From the NCBI GenBank assembly GCA_031267775.1, contig JAIRYL010000131.1, positions 1-23,006 of the forward strand: a stretch of DNA of 23,006 bases, written 5' to 3'. The translations under genes were made by a program, and so were the position numbers. The first letter of the stretch is position 1. Every line of letters begins with the position of its first letter. Source of the stretch: Tannerellaceae bacterium (GTDB lineage: Bacteria > Bacteroidota > Bacteroidia > Bacteroidales > Tannerellaceae). Below, piece by piece: positions 7,252 to 14,302 of this stretch. The notes under the pieces are model-generated. The model had not been told where the DNA came from. It did not search any database and was given only the letters and a program-made list of their open reading frames with translations.

Positions 7252-8202
7252 TTACGGTTTAAAATCGCTTAGGGTAGTAGATATACTCACCATTAAAGAT
7301 AAAGCCGAGGGATGGTATTTAGCCACAGAAGCTCCAATATTAAACATTTTAACAGAAACTCCCGCTCCGGCCGAAAAACCGGATAAAACATTCCCTCCCT
7401 GCAATTTCATATCCAAATTTGTTTTGGGATTAAAACCAATTCCTACCCAAAAATTTTCCGATGGCACATAATCCAAACCCAAAACCAAATGCTTCGTAAA
7501 TGTTTTAAGAGACAACCGGGTAAGATACATAGCCGTGAGAGACAACCGGAATGGGGCGTGCGCCATCTTCTTACTCGCTCCCAGTTGTATATCCCAAGGC
7601 ATTTTAGCGCGTTTCTCGTCATACGCTTTTAATTGCGCGCCGATATTTTTCAGGGCTATTCCCAAAGAGAAATCTTTTTCGGAAAGGTAATAACTTAAAC
7701 CGGCGTCGACCGCTAATCCGAATGAAGTATAACTCTCCAGCGAAGCATACAAGAACTTTAATGAAAGTCCGCCTCTCCAGCGCTCAGACAGGTCTCTGGA
7801 GTAAAAAGCATGCAAGCCGATATCTTTTACCGAAAAATCGCCTGTCACTATATTTTCCGCTACCGTTTGCTTAAAATTCCCATAATTGATAAAGTTGGCG
7901 CCTGCGCCCCATGCGCTCTTTTCCCCCATTGCTTTTGTAAACAGGGCGCTTCCCAAGTTAATATCGGAAACAAAATTCATGTAATTGAGGTTTACCATCT
8001 TATCCATCTCGGCGCCCAATAACGCCGGATTATGAAACGCAAGCGACGGATCCCTCTCTATAATAGAAATATGATTCCCCCCCAGCGCATTGATCCTGGC
8101 AGAAGAAGGATACCGCAAAAAAGCGAAAACCTCTTCGCCATTCTGAGCTATTGCAACAGGAGCGGCAAGCAGGAGGAGGAGTATATAGCGTATATTCTTC
8201 AT
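7252..8202 (-). CDS. porQ: Type IX secretion system outer-membrane protein PorQ
   Basis: PorQ is an outer-membrane beta-barrel that, with PorU, PorV and PorZ, forms the surface attachment complex handling T9SS cargo. The protein has a signal peptide (MKNIRYILLLLLAAPVAIAQ), then the motif FLRYPSSARINALGGNHISI, and FHNPALLG, both recalled as characteristic of PorQ. Alternating barrel strands run to the end. The frame is open to an ATG at 8223, but the TATCTTTG promoter element at 8225-8232 would place the transcript start near 8218, so the ATG at 8202 (316 residues) is preferred. Linkage to cmk and ispH supports the call. A related FadL-like barrel of other function is the alternative. Confidence 0.83.
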   Translation of the reverse strand: MKNIRYILLLLLAAPVAIAQNGEEVFAFLRYPSSARINALGGNHISIIERDPSLAFHNPALLGAEMDKMVNLNYMNFVSDINLGSALFTKAMGEKSAWGAGANFINYGNFKQTVAENIVTGDFSVKDIGLHAFYSRDLSERWRGGLSLKFLYASLESYTSFGLAVDAGLSYYLSEKDFSLGIALKNIGAQLKAYDEKRAKMPWDIQLGASKKMAHAPFRLSLTAMYLTRLSLKTFTKHLVLGLDYVPSENFWVGIGFNPKTNLDMKLQGGNVLSGFSAGAGVSVKMFNIGASVAKYHPSALSLMVSISTTLSDFKP

Positions 8203-8224
8203 CTTATTTTTTATAAAAAACATT

Positions 8225-8232
8225 CAAAGATA
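8225..8232 (-). promoter_or_regulatory. -7 promoter element for porQ-cmk-ispH
   Basis: On the minus strand TATCTTTG exactly fits TAnnTTTG. No good TTTG sits 18-23 bp upstream; the nearest is only 8 bp away. Its position rules out the upstream ATG at 8223 as the main start and favours 8202. Confidence 0.5.
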
Positions 8233-8340
8233 CGTCAATTCAAAAAAAGCAGTTACTTTACATCGCTTAATTAATAATAAGCCATTTACACAAACGGAAA
8301 AAACAGGAAAAAGGTATATTCAAGAAGAAATATTATCGGC

Positions 8341-8430
8341 CCTGCAGATTGATACGCGCGTCTCCCGTCGCGTCTCGCGCTTTTTGCGTCGGCAGTTGCC
8401 GGCAACTGCCGACGAGCCGCTTTCGACAGA
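8341..8430. repeat. GC-rich island with 26-bp perfect palindrome in the porQ/tonB divergent spacer
   Basis: The 340-bp spacer between the divergent porQ and tonB genes is AT-rich except here. GTCGGCAGTTGCC (8388-8400) is followed directly by its exact reverse complement (8401-8413). Just upstream, CGCGTCTC occurs twice, 12 bp apart (8357-8364, 8369-8376). As RNA or cruciform it would give an 11-bp stem with a 4-nt loop. No T-run follows. It could be an inserted interspersed repeat or a binding site; the sequence alone does not decide. Confidence 0.65.
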
Positions 8431-8496
8431 TAAAATGCAAGCTGTAAAAGCAGGATTACACAAAAAAAAGAAAAAAAGAACGAAGTATTTCTTTGT

Positions 8497-8530
8497 TTTG
8501 CGAATGATATATAAAAAAATTGTATTTTTG
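8497..8530 (+). promoter_or_regulatory. Bacteroidetes-type promoter for tonB
   Basis: TTTG (8497-8500) and TATTTTTG (8523-8530) with a 22-bp spacer, 35 bp before the tonB ATG. The -7 box is a full match to TAnnTTTG. Confidence 0.6.
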
Positions 8531-8565
8531 CCGTATTGAGAAACACATAAATCATAATAAAACGT

Positions 8566-9255
8566 ATGGAAATTAAGAAATCGAAAAAAGCAGACTTGGA
8601 AGGAGGTAAAGGGCTAAGCCTTTTTATGGGTATGGCTATTGCTCTTGCCATCATGTTCGTGGGTTTCGAATGGGGAACTAGCGATGTGGTAGTAGCATCA
8701 TCTGACGCCGTTGCTGACGTTATTGCTGAAGAAGAAATAGAGATCACAAGGCCCGAAGATACGCCTCCGCCCCCGCCTCCGCCTCCGGCGCCGGTCGTTT
8801 CAGAGGTGTTGAACGTTGTAGAAGACAATGTAGACCTTGAGCAGCAGGAAATTTTATCGTCCGAAGACAACCAAATGGACGCTCAGGTTCAGACCTATGT
8901 AGCTCCCGCCGTTGTAGAAGAGGAAGAAGAATCTGCGCAGCAAATCTTTACCGTGGTGGAAGAAATGCCTCATTTCCCCGGAGGAGAGGGCGAATTGCTG
9001 AAATTCCTCAGCCGTTCGATCAAATATCCTGTAATTGCACAGGAAAACGGTATCCAAGGCCGTGTAGTTTGTGCATTTGTTGTAAATCGCGACGGTTCCG
9101 TAGTAGATGGCGAAGTACTTCGCGGCGTAGACCCTTCTTTGGATAAAGAAGCGATGCGCGTAATAGGCACCATGCCTAAGTGGGTTCCCGGTAAGCAAAG
9201 AGGTAAACCGGTACGCGTAAAATATACGGTGCCCGTTACTTTCAGATTACAGTAA
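8566..9255 (+). CDS. tonB: TonB family energy-transducing protein
   Basis: TonB spans the periplasm and passes energy from the ExbB-ExbD proton channel to outer-membrane receptors. The 229 residues have a short cytoplasmic N-terminus and one membrane segment (about 17-35). A Glu/Pro-rich periplasmic linker follows, with eight consecutive prolines at 67-74. The C-terminal TonB domain (about 138-229) shows PGGEGELLKFLSRSIKYP, GIQGRVVCAFVVNRDGSV and a final VKYTVPVTFRL. It has its own promoter and an intrinsic terminator. The matching exbB/exbD genes lie about 2.1 kb downstream, and receptors are at 1204 and 20275. Bacteroidales carry several TonB paralogues, so which receptors it serves is not known. 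Confidence 0.93.
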   Translation: MEIKKSKKADLEGGKGLSLFMGMAIALAIMFVGFEWGTSDVVVASSDAVADVIAEEEIEITRPEDTPPPPPPPPAPVVSEVLNVVEDNVDLEQQEILSSEDNQMDAQVQTYVAPAVVEEEEESAQQIFTVVEEMPHFPGGEGELLKFLSRSIKYPVIAQENGIQGRVVCAFVVNRDGSVVDGEVLRGVDPSLDKEAMRVIGTMPKWVPGKQRGKPVRVKYTVPVTFRLQ

Positions 9256-9277
9256 ATCAAGTTAATATTACCCTGGT

Positions 9278-9306
9278 AAAGGCTGCTGAGATATGCAGCC
9301 TTTTTT
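9278..9306 (+). terminator. Intrinsic terminator after tonB
   Basis: AAAGGCTGC (9278-9286) pairs with GCAGCCTTT (9295-9303) around an 8-nt loop, followed by T to 9306. It ends tonB transcription 18 bp before the next ATG, so the next gene probably has its own promoter or depends on read-through. Confidence 0.88.
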
Positions 9307-9324
9307 GTATTAATTCAAGTAACC

Positions 9325-10299
9325 ATGTTATCATTCGACGAAATACTCCAACGTATAGAGCATGAGGTATCCTGCCTTCATTTTAATTGTTCTCCAAACA
9401 GTTTATATATTCCCATTGAATATATTCTTTCATTAGGAGGGAAACGGATTCGCCCGGCGCTTACTTTAATCGCCTGCAATATCTACAAAGATACGATAGA
9501 CGACGCGATTGCTCCGGCGCTAAGCCTTGAAGTATTCCACAACTTTACGCTGCTGCACGACGACTTGATGGATCAGGCGGATAAAAGAAGAAACAAACCG
9601 ACCGTTCATAAAATATGGAATGCCAATACCGCTATATTATCGGGAGACGCTATGGTGATAGCATCTTATAAAATAATAGCAGGCAGTAAACCGGAATTTC
9701 TAAAAGAATTAATCGATCTGTTTACAACGACAGCTTTGGCCATTTGCGGAGGTCAGCAGTATGATATGGAATTTGAATCGAGACTGGACGTCAGCGAAGT
9801 GGAATATCTTGAAATGATACGCCTTAAAACCGCCGTTTTACTTGCTTGCGGGTTAAAAATGGGTGCTATTACAGGAGGCGCGTCGAAAAACGACGCAGAG
9901 CATCTCTATCAATATGGCCTTCATATAGGATTAGCCTTTCAGTTAAAAGACGATTTATTGGATGTGTTTGGAGACCCGGACACGTTCGGTAAAAATATAG
10001 GCGGAGATATCTTATGTAATAAAAAGACGTTTTTACTGATAAACGCCTTGAAAAAAGCGTCTCCCGAACAACAAAAAGAACTTCATCACTGGCTTACAAA
10101 AAAGGAATTCGACCCGACGGAAAAAATTAAAACGTTCAGATGCATCTATAATGAATTGGGATTAAAAGAAATGACAGAATCAAAAATACAGGAATACTAT
10201 CAGAAAGCGTTAACCCATTTTTCAAGCCTGCATGTTCCCGAAGAAAAGTTGGGCGTATTAAAAGAAGTCAGTACGATCCTTTTGCACAGAGAGTTTTAA
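9325..10299 (+). CDS. Polyprenyl (trans-isoprenyl) diphosphate synthase
   Basis: Condenses IPP onto allylic diphosphates to make a polyprenyl chain, drawing on IPP/DMAPP from the MEP pathway. The 324 residues contain GGKRIRPAL (38-46) for IPP binding. The first Asp-rich motif is DDLMD at 79-83 with the following ADKRRNKPTVH, and the second is DDLLD at 209-213 (FQLKDDLLDVFGD). The residue five before the first motif is Phe (F74). In this family a bulky residue there tends to limit chain length, which points to a shorter product (C15-C20) rather than a long quinone tail; this is inference. tatD follows after 3 bp, suggesting co-transcription. Confidence 0.93.
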   Translation: MLSFDEILQRIEHEVSCLHFNCSPNSLYIPIEYILSLGGKRIRPALTLIACNIYKDTIDDAIAPALSLEVFHNFTLLHDDLMDQADKRRNKPTVHKIWNANTAILSGDAMVIASYKIIAGSKPEFLKELIDLFTTTALAICGGQQYDMEFESRLDVSEVEYLEMIRLKTAVLLACGLKMGAITGGASKNDAEHLYQYGLHIGLAFQLKDDLLDVFGDPDTFGKNIGGDILCNKKTFLLINALKKASPEQQKELHHWLTKKEFDPTEKIKTFRCIYNELGLKEMTESKIQEYYQKALTHFSSLHVPEEKLGVLKEVSTILLHREF

Positions 10300-10302
10300 C
10301 AA

Positions 10303-11088
10303 ATGAAGATAATAGATACGCATTGTCATTTATATTTGGAAGAATTTGACGCCGACCGGGAGAATTTAGCGAACGAAGCGCTTACCTCAGGCATAGATAC
10401 GATCCTTTTGCCCAATGTAGATATAACAACGGTTGAAAGAATGCACCAATTATGCGATTGTCAACCCGGTTTTGCTTATCCCATGATGGGTTTGCATCCA
10501 ACAAGCGTGAAAAAAGATTATACGGTTCAATTAAAAGAAATAGAAAACCGGTTAACAAAACGGAGTTATTGCGCGATTGGAGAAATAGGGATCGATCTCT
10601 TTTGGGATAAAACATTCTTAACCGAGCAGAAGGATGCATTTAGAAAACAATTACAATGGAGTATAGATCTCAATCTGCCGGTTGCGATCCATACGCGCGA
10701 AGCATTTTCCGAAGTTTTTGAATGTATTGACAAGACAGCGCCGGATAAGCTTACAGGCGTTTTCCATAGCTTTTCGGGAACAAAAAACGAGTTGGATAAA
10801 ATTAAGCAATTAAAAAATTTTAAATTAGGGATCAACGGGGTTGTAACATTTAAAAACTCCGGATTGGCAGATGTCTTGCCATATGCGTCAATTGAAGATA
10901 TTGTATTAGAAACGGATGCGCCTTATCTATCGCCCGTACCCTACAGGGGAAAGCGGAATGAACCGGCTTACATTTGGAAAACAGCCGAAAAGATAGCTTC
11001 AATCTATCATTTGAGTATGGAAGACGTGGTACGGATCACCCGGGAAAATGCATTAAAACTATTTAATAGCGTAAATAAAGCCATCTAA
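10303..11088 (+). CDS. tatD: TatD family metal-dependent hydrolase (DNase)
   Basis: A cytoplasmic TIM-barrel metalloenzyme; TatD relatives act as 3'-5' exonucleases on DNA or in DNA quality control. The 261 residues show the family's metal ligands: H7 and H9 (DTHCHL), E94 (AIGEIGID), H130 (AIHTRE), H155 (VFHSFSG) and D205 (ETDAPYL). PVPYRGKRNEP follows at 211-221, also typical. It starts 3 bp after the polyprenyl synthase stop. Many Bacteroidales have more than one TatD-like protein, so the symbol names the family rather than a proven orthologue. Confidence 0.93.
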   Translation: MKIIDTHCHLYLEEFDADRENLANEALTSGIDTILLPNVDITTVERMHQLCDCQPGFAYPMMGLHPTSVKKDYTVQLKEIENRLTKRSYCAIGEIGIDLFWDKTFLTEQKDAFRKQLQWSIDLNLPVAIHTREAFSEVFECIDKTAPDKLTGVFHSFSGTKNELDKIKQLKNFKLGINGVVTFKNSGLADVLPYASIEDIVLETDAPYLSPVPYRGKRNEPAYIWKTAEKIASIYHLSMEDVVRITRENALKLFNSVNKAI

Positions 11089-11128
11089 TGACGTAAAATT
11101 GCAATGACGCAAAAATTATCTCATTCAT

Positions 11129-11162
11129 ATTGCGGATATATAAAGCAAAAATTTTAGCTTTG
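11129..11162 (+). promoter_or_regulatory. Promoter for tRNA-Ser
   Basis: ATTG (11129-11132) and TAGCTTTG (11155-11162) with a 22-bp spacer fit the Bacteroidetes -33/-7 pattern, about 70 bp before the tRNA. A direct repeat of TGACGyAAAA (11089 and 11105) lies just upstream, of unknown meaning. Confidence 0.45.
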
Positions 11163-11232
11163 TGGGCTTAAAACGTTTGCAGTTGTGATTTTTTTCGTAA
11201 TTTGCGCTCGTTTATATGGAGATAGCGCTCAT

Positions 11233-11320
11233 GGAGAGATGCTCGAGTGGTTGAAGAGGCACGCCTGGAAAGCGTGTATACGCCTAAAGCGTATCGCGGG
11301 TTCGAATCCCGCTCTCTCCG
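11233..11320 (+). tRNA. tRNA-Ser (anticodon GGA)
   Basis: An 88-nt class II tRNA. The acceptor stem GGAGAGA (11233-11239) pairs with TCTCTCC (11313-11319), with G as the discriminator base. The anticodon stem CACGC/GCGTG holds the loop CTGGAAA, so the anticodon is GGA, reading UCC and UCU. A long variable arm (ACGCCTAAAGCGT) marks it as Ser, and the T-arm is GCGGG-TTCGAAT-CCCGC. The CCA end is not encoded. Confidence 0.97.
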
Positions 11321-11395
11321 CTTTGATACCATGAATTTTAACAATACAATAAAAACAGAAAAAAAGAATTATTAATCTTAAAAATTAAAAACACA

Positions 11396-12127
11396 ATGAA
11401 AAAGTTATTTACAAAAGCATTTTTGGTTTTATGTGCCTTTGGAACTTCTACTTTAGTATTCGCTCAGGAAGCCGTAGCCGAGGGCGGCGGTTTTCATCAG
11501 GAGTTAAAAACAAAATTTATTGAAGGTAGCGCCGACTTTATGAGTTTGGTTGCTATTACTTTAGTACTTGGACTTGCCTTCTGTTTGGAAAGAATCATAT
11601 ATCTGAATCTGGCAGACATTGATCCTACAAAACTGTTGAAAGACATAGAAGATGTTCTGGACAAGGGAGACGTGGAAGGCGCGAAAGCGATTGCCCGCGA
11701 TACAAGAGGCCCTATTGCGTCTATTGCTTATCAAGGTTTAATGAGACTTGATCAAGGCGTTGATATCGTTGAGAAATCAATTGTTTCTTATGGCGGCGTG
11801 CAAAGCGGTTTGCTGGAGAAAAACCTGTCGTGGATAACCTTGTTTATTGCTATGGCTCCGTCGTTAGGGTTCTTGGGAACGGTAGTAGGGATGGTAATGG
11901 CGTTCGATAAAATCGAACAGGTAGGCGATATTAGCCCGACGGTTGTTGCCGGCGGTATGAAAGTGGCCTTGATCACGACTATCTTCGGTCTTATCGTAGC
12001 ATTAATCCTCCAGGTGTTTTACAATTATCTGTTGAGCAAGCTGGAAGGAATTCTGAACAAAATGGAAGACGCTTCCATTACATTAGTAGACGCCGCTATT
12101 AAGTACTATGTAAAATTTAAAAAATAA
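11396..12127 (+). CDS. exbB: ExbB/TolQ/MotA-type proton channel protein
   Basis: The inner-membrane channel subunit that, with ExbD, uses proton motive force to drive TonB. The 243 residues begin with a hydrophobic leader (MKKLFTKAFLVLCAFGTSTLVFAQ) that could be cleaved. Three membrane segments follow at about 48-68, 145-170 and 187-210. The channel motif is clear: LGFLGTVVGMVMAF (157-170) and PTVVAGGMKVALITTIFGLIVA (181-202). It opens a four-gene operon with gaps of 8, 16 and 2 bp. I see no clear promoter in the 75 bp between the tRNA and this gene, so transcription may read through from the tRNA promoter. Confidence 0.94.
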   Translation: MKKLFTKAFLVLCAFGTSTLVFAQEAVAEGGGFHQELKTKFIEGSADFMSLVAITLVLGLAFCLERIIYLNLADIDPTKLLKDIEDVLDKGDVEGAKAIARDTRGPIASIAYQGLMRLDQGVDIVEKSIVSYGGVQSGLLEKNLSWITLFIAMAPSLGFLGTVVGMVMAFDKIEQVGDISPTVVAGGMKVALITTIFGLIVALILQVFYNYLLSKLEGILNKMEDASITLVDAAIKYYVKFKK

Positions 12128-12135
12128 TTCAGACA

Positions 12136-12612
12136 ATGGCTGTATCTAAAATAAGAAAAATCTCAAGTTGGGTTCTAATCCTATGTACTGTTATTACGCT
12201 TGTAATATTAGGATTGTTCTTCTTTGGCGGAGACAACGAACCTTATAAAGGCGAGATGTGGAATCCTGTTTATGTAGATCTATTGCTTTACTGGCAATAT
12301 ATATTATTTGCAATATCTGCATTCGCCGGCGTTCTGTTTGCCGCCTGGCAGTTTACGTCTTCTTTTAAGAATGATCCGAAAGGCGGTCTTATGGGATTGG
12401 GAGTTATTGTGTTGTTTTTCGCCATGCTATTCCTTACGTACACATTTGGAAGTACAACGCCGGTAAATGTATTAAACTCGGAAGCGCAAGCGTACAATGT
12501 TCCTTTTTGGCTGAAAATAACAGACATGTGGCTATATTCCACCTATATCCTTACAGGATTGGTTATTCTGGCAGTTATTGCCGGTAGTGTAAAAAGAATT
12601 ATTACCAAGTAA
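12136..12612 (+). CDS. Four-helix membrane protein of the exb cluster, function unknown
   Basis: A 158-residue integral membrane protein with hydrophobic segments at about 10-30, 50-72, 84-106 and 134-154. No catalytic motif is visible. It lies 8 bp after exbB and 16 bp before the first exbD, which makes it a likely accessory or assembly partner of the proton channel. The same position between exbB and exbD is familiar from other Bacteroidales clusters (recalled, not checked). I do not assign a specific function. Confidence 0.85.
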   Translation: MAVSKIRKISSWVLILCTVITLVILGLFFFGGDNEPYKGEMWNPVYVDLLLYWQYILFAISAFAGVLFAAWQFTSSFKNDPKGGLMGLGVIVLFFAMLFLTYTFGSTTPVNVLNSEAQAYNVPFWLKITDMWLYSTYILTGLVILAVIAGSVKRIITK

Positions 12613-12628
12613 TAAAAAGAAATGCAGT

Positions 12629-13213
12629 ATGGCTAAAAAAAGAAAAGCGCCGGGAATTAATGCTACATCATCTGCCGATATCGCTTTCATGTTGCTTCTG
12701 TTCTTTCTTATGACGTCTTCGATGGATACGGATAAAGGGCTTCCGAGAAGGTTGCCGCCTCCTGTTCCTAAAGATCAGAAAAAGACGGATCTTGACATTA
12801 AAAAGAGAAACATTATGATTGTATTGATTAACAGTAACAACCAGATTCTCTGCAATAATGAATACATTGAGATCAAGCAGTTGAAAGATAAGGTTAAGGA
12901 ATTTATTGATAATCCTTATAATGACGAACATAAACCTGAAAAAGTTTCGGTGGACGTACCCTATTTTGGTGAAATGCTGGTAACTAAGAATCATGTTATC
13001 TCTTTGCAAAACGACCGCGGAACGGAATATCAGGCATATATCAATGTTCAGAATGAATTGGCGGCGGCGTATAACGAGCTGAGAGACGACGTTTCGAGAA
13101 AGAAATTCGACAAAGCGTTTGGCGAATTGGATGAAGAACAACAAAAGGCTGTACAATTGATATATCCTCAAAAAATATCAGAAGCAGAACCTAAAAATTA
13201 TGGAGGGGCTTAA
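12629..13213 (+). CDS. exbD: ExbD-like biopolymer transport protein (first copy)
   Basis: Partner of ExbB in the TonB-energising motor. The 194 residues start with a Lys-rich cytoplasmic end, then one membrane helix (about 17-32, ADIAFMLLLFFLMTSSM). That helix carries the conserved proton-carrying Asp at residue 17. The periplasmic part is larger than in classical ExbD (about 140 residues), with an inserted Lys/Asp/Glu-rich helical section and a tail of about 50 residues (NELRDDVSRKKFDKAFGELD). The second exbD begins 2 bp after the stop. Paired unequal ExbDs are usual in this phylum. Confidence 0.93.
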   Translation: MAKKRKAPGINATSSADIAFMLLLFFLMTSSMDTDKGLPRRLPPPVPKDQKKTDLDIKKRNIMIVLINSNNQILCNNEYIEIKQLKDKVKEFIDNPYNDEHKPEKVSVDVPYFGEMLVTKNHVISLQNDRGTEYQAYINVQNELAAAYNELRDDVSRKKFDKAFGELDEEQQKAVQLIYPQKISEAEPKNYGGA

Positions 13214-13215
13214 TA

Positions 13216-13683
13216 ATGGGAAAATTTAATAAATCCGGCGGGCGCGAGATGCCCGAATTGAATACGTCTTCATTACCCGACTTAGTATTTGCGTTCCTGT
13301 TCTTTATCATGATGGTAACAACTATGCGCGAGGTAACCCTGAAAGTAGTATTTAGAGCTCCACAGGCTACGGAACTGCAGAAATTGGAAAAAAAATCGCT
13401 TGTTACCTTCCTTTATGTAGGCGAACCATCGCAGGAATTTAGAGCAAAGATGGGTTCTGAAACACGTCTTCAGTTGAACGACCAGTTTGCTGAAATCAAC
13501 GAAATACAGGATTATATCGCACAGGAAAAATCAAGTATGAAAGAAGAAGACCAACCATTTATGACAGTGTCTATTAAGGCTGACAGGGAAACAAAAATGG
13601 GGGTTGTCTCGGATGTGAAACAGGCTCTTCGTGAAGCTTATGCGCTAAAGATCAGTTATTCCGCACAACCTCGTGTGAATTAA
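13216..13683 (+). CDS. exbD: ExbD-like biopolymer transport protein (second copy)
   Basis: A second ExbD, 155 residues, with one membrane helix (about 21-37, PDLVFAFLFFIMMVTTM) carrying the conserved Asp at residue 22. The preceding MPELNTSSLPD matches the usual ExbD lead-in better than the first copy. The periplasmic domain ends in a typical VKQALREAYALKISYS segment. Two different ExbDs suggest a mixed ExbD pair in the channel (inference). It is the last gene of the operon and is followed by a strong terminator. Confidence 0.93.
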   Translation: MGKFNKSGGREMPELNTSSLPDLVFAFLFFIMMVTTMREVTLKVVFRAPQATELQKLEKKSLVTFLYVGEPSQEFRAKMGSETRLQLNDQFAEINEIQDYIAQEKSSMKEEDQPFMTVSIKADRETKMGVVSDVKQALREAYALKISYSAQPRVN

Positions 13684-13704
13684 TAAGCTGATTTACACAT
13701 AACT

Positions 13705-13734
13705 AAAAACCGTCTCTTAATTGAGACGGTTTTT
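13705..13734. terminator. Bidirectional intrinsic terminator
   Basis: AAAAACCGTCTC (13705-13716) pairs perfectly with GAGACGGTTTTT (13723-13734) around TTAATT. The T-run on the plus strand extends to 13737 and an A-run on the other side serves the minus strand. It separates the convergent exbD and GNAT genes. Confidence 0.9.
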
Positions 13735-13735
13735 T

Positions 13736-14302
13736 TTATGTCTCGTCGTTCACCTGGTATACATCTTTATACAGGCAGGTTTTGATAAGGTCGAAACTTT
13801 TTTCCAAATTTATCCGGCCATATACCATTAATCGTAGCGGAAGCCATGATTCTCCTTTGTGGTAAGGGGGTTGTTGATAGGCGTGATTGTCTGATATGAA
13901 ACCTAATCGTTCATAGAAACGTATTCTTCGCGCGCTTAATTCATCGGCGGGTAATTCTACTTCCAAAACGACCGGGCGTGTTGCCTGTTCGATAAACCGT
14001 TTCATAGCCATAGCGCCCAATCCTTCATTACGAGCCGTTTTGTCAATAGCAAAATGTTCTACATACACAAATGCGTCAAATATCCATTCGGTAAGAAAAC
14101 CAATATAGTTATCATTTTTAAAAAGAGCATACGCATGAAATTTAAGTTCCTTATCAAGTAATTCCCTGAAGCAGGATATACTCCTCCGTTCTATTTCAGG
14201 AAAAGAACTCAAATACGTTTTTTCCACCTTAGCCAATAAGACATCCAAAGAATTCACTAATTTTTTGTAATCAATGGCCGGCGTCTCATACTTCATACTC
14301 AT
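13736..14302 (-). CDS. GNAT family N-acetyltransferase
   Basis: A probable acetyl-CoA-dependent acetyltransferase, 188 residues, substrate unknown. The GNAT acetyl-CoA-binding motif A is visible as FAIDKTARNEGLGAMAMKRF, with R91-N-E-G-L-G-A97 fitting R/Q-x-x-G-x-G/A. A later ARRIRFYERLGF (about 124-135) is the usual motif B. The start overlaps the stop of the AlbA-domain gene by 4 bp, so the two are probably translated together. It has no signal peptide and is probably cytoplasmic. Confidence 0.9.
   Translation of the reverse strand: MSMKYETPAIDYKKLVNSLDVLLAKVEKTYLSSFPEIERRSISCFRELLDKELKFHAYALFKNDNYIGFLTEWIFDAFVYVEHFAIDKTARNEGLGAMAMKRFIEQATRPVVLEVELPADELSARRIRFYERLGFISDNHAYQQPPYHKGESWLPLRLMVYGRINLEKSFDLIKTCLYKDVYQVNDET

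Noticed and set aside
8286..8870. Minus-strand 194-codon ORF
   Set aside because: Antisense to tonB and the GC-rich island; low-complexity Ser/Thr/Gly runs mirror tonB's proline codons.
11089..11117. Direct repeat TGACGyAAAA as a regulatory site
   Set aside because: Only two imperfect copies in AT-rich sequence just after tatD; too little to call.
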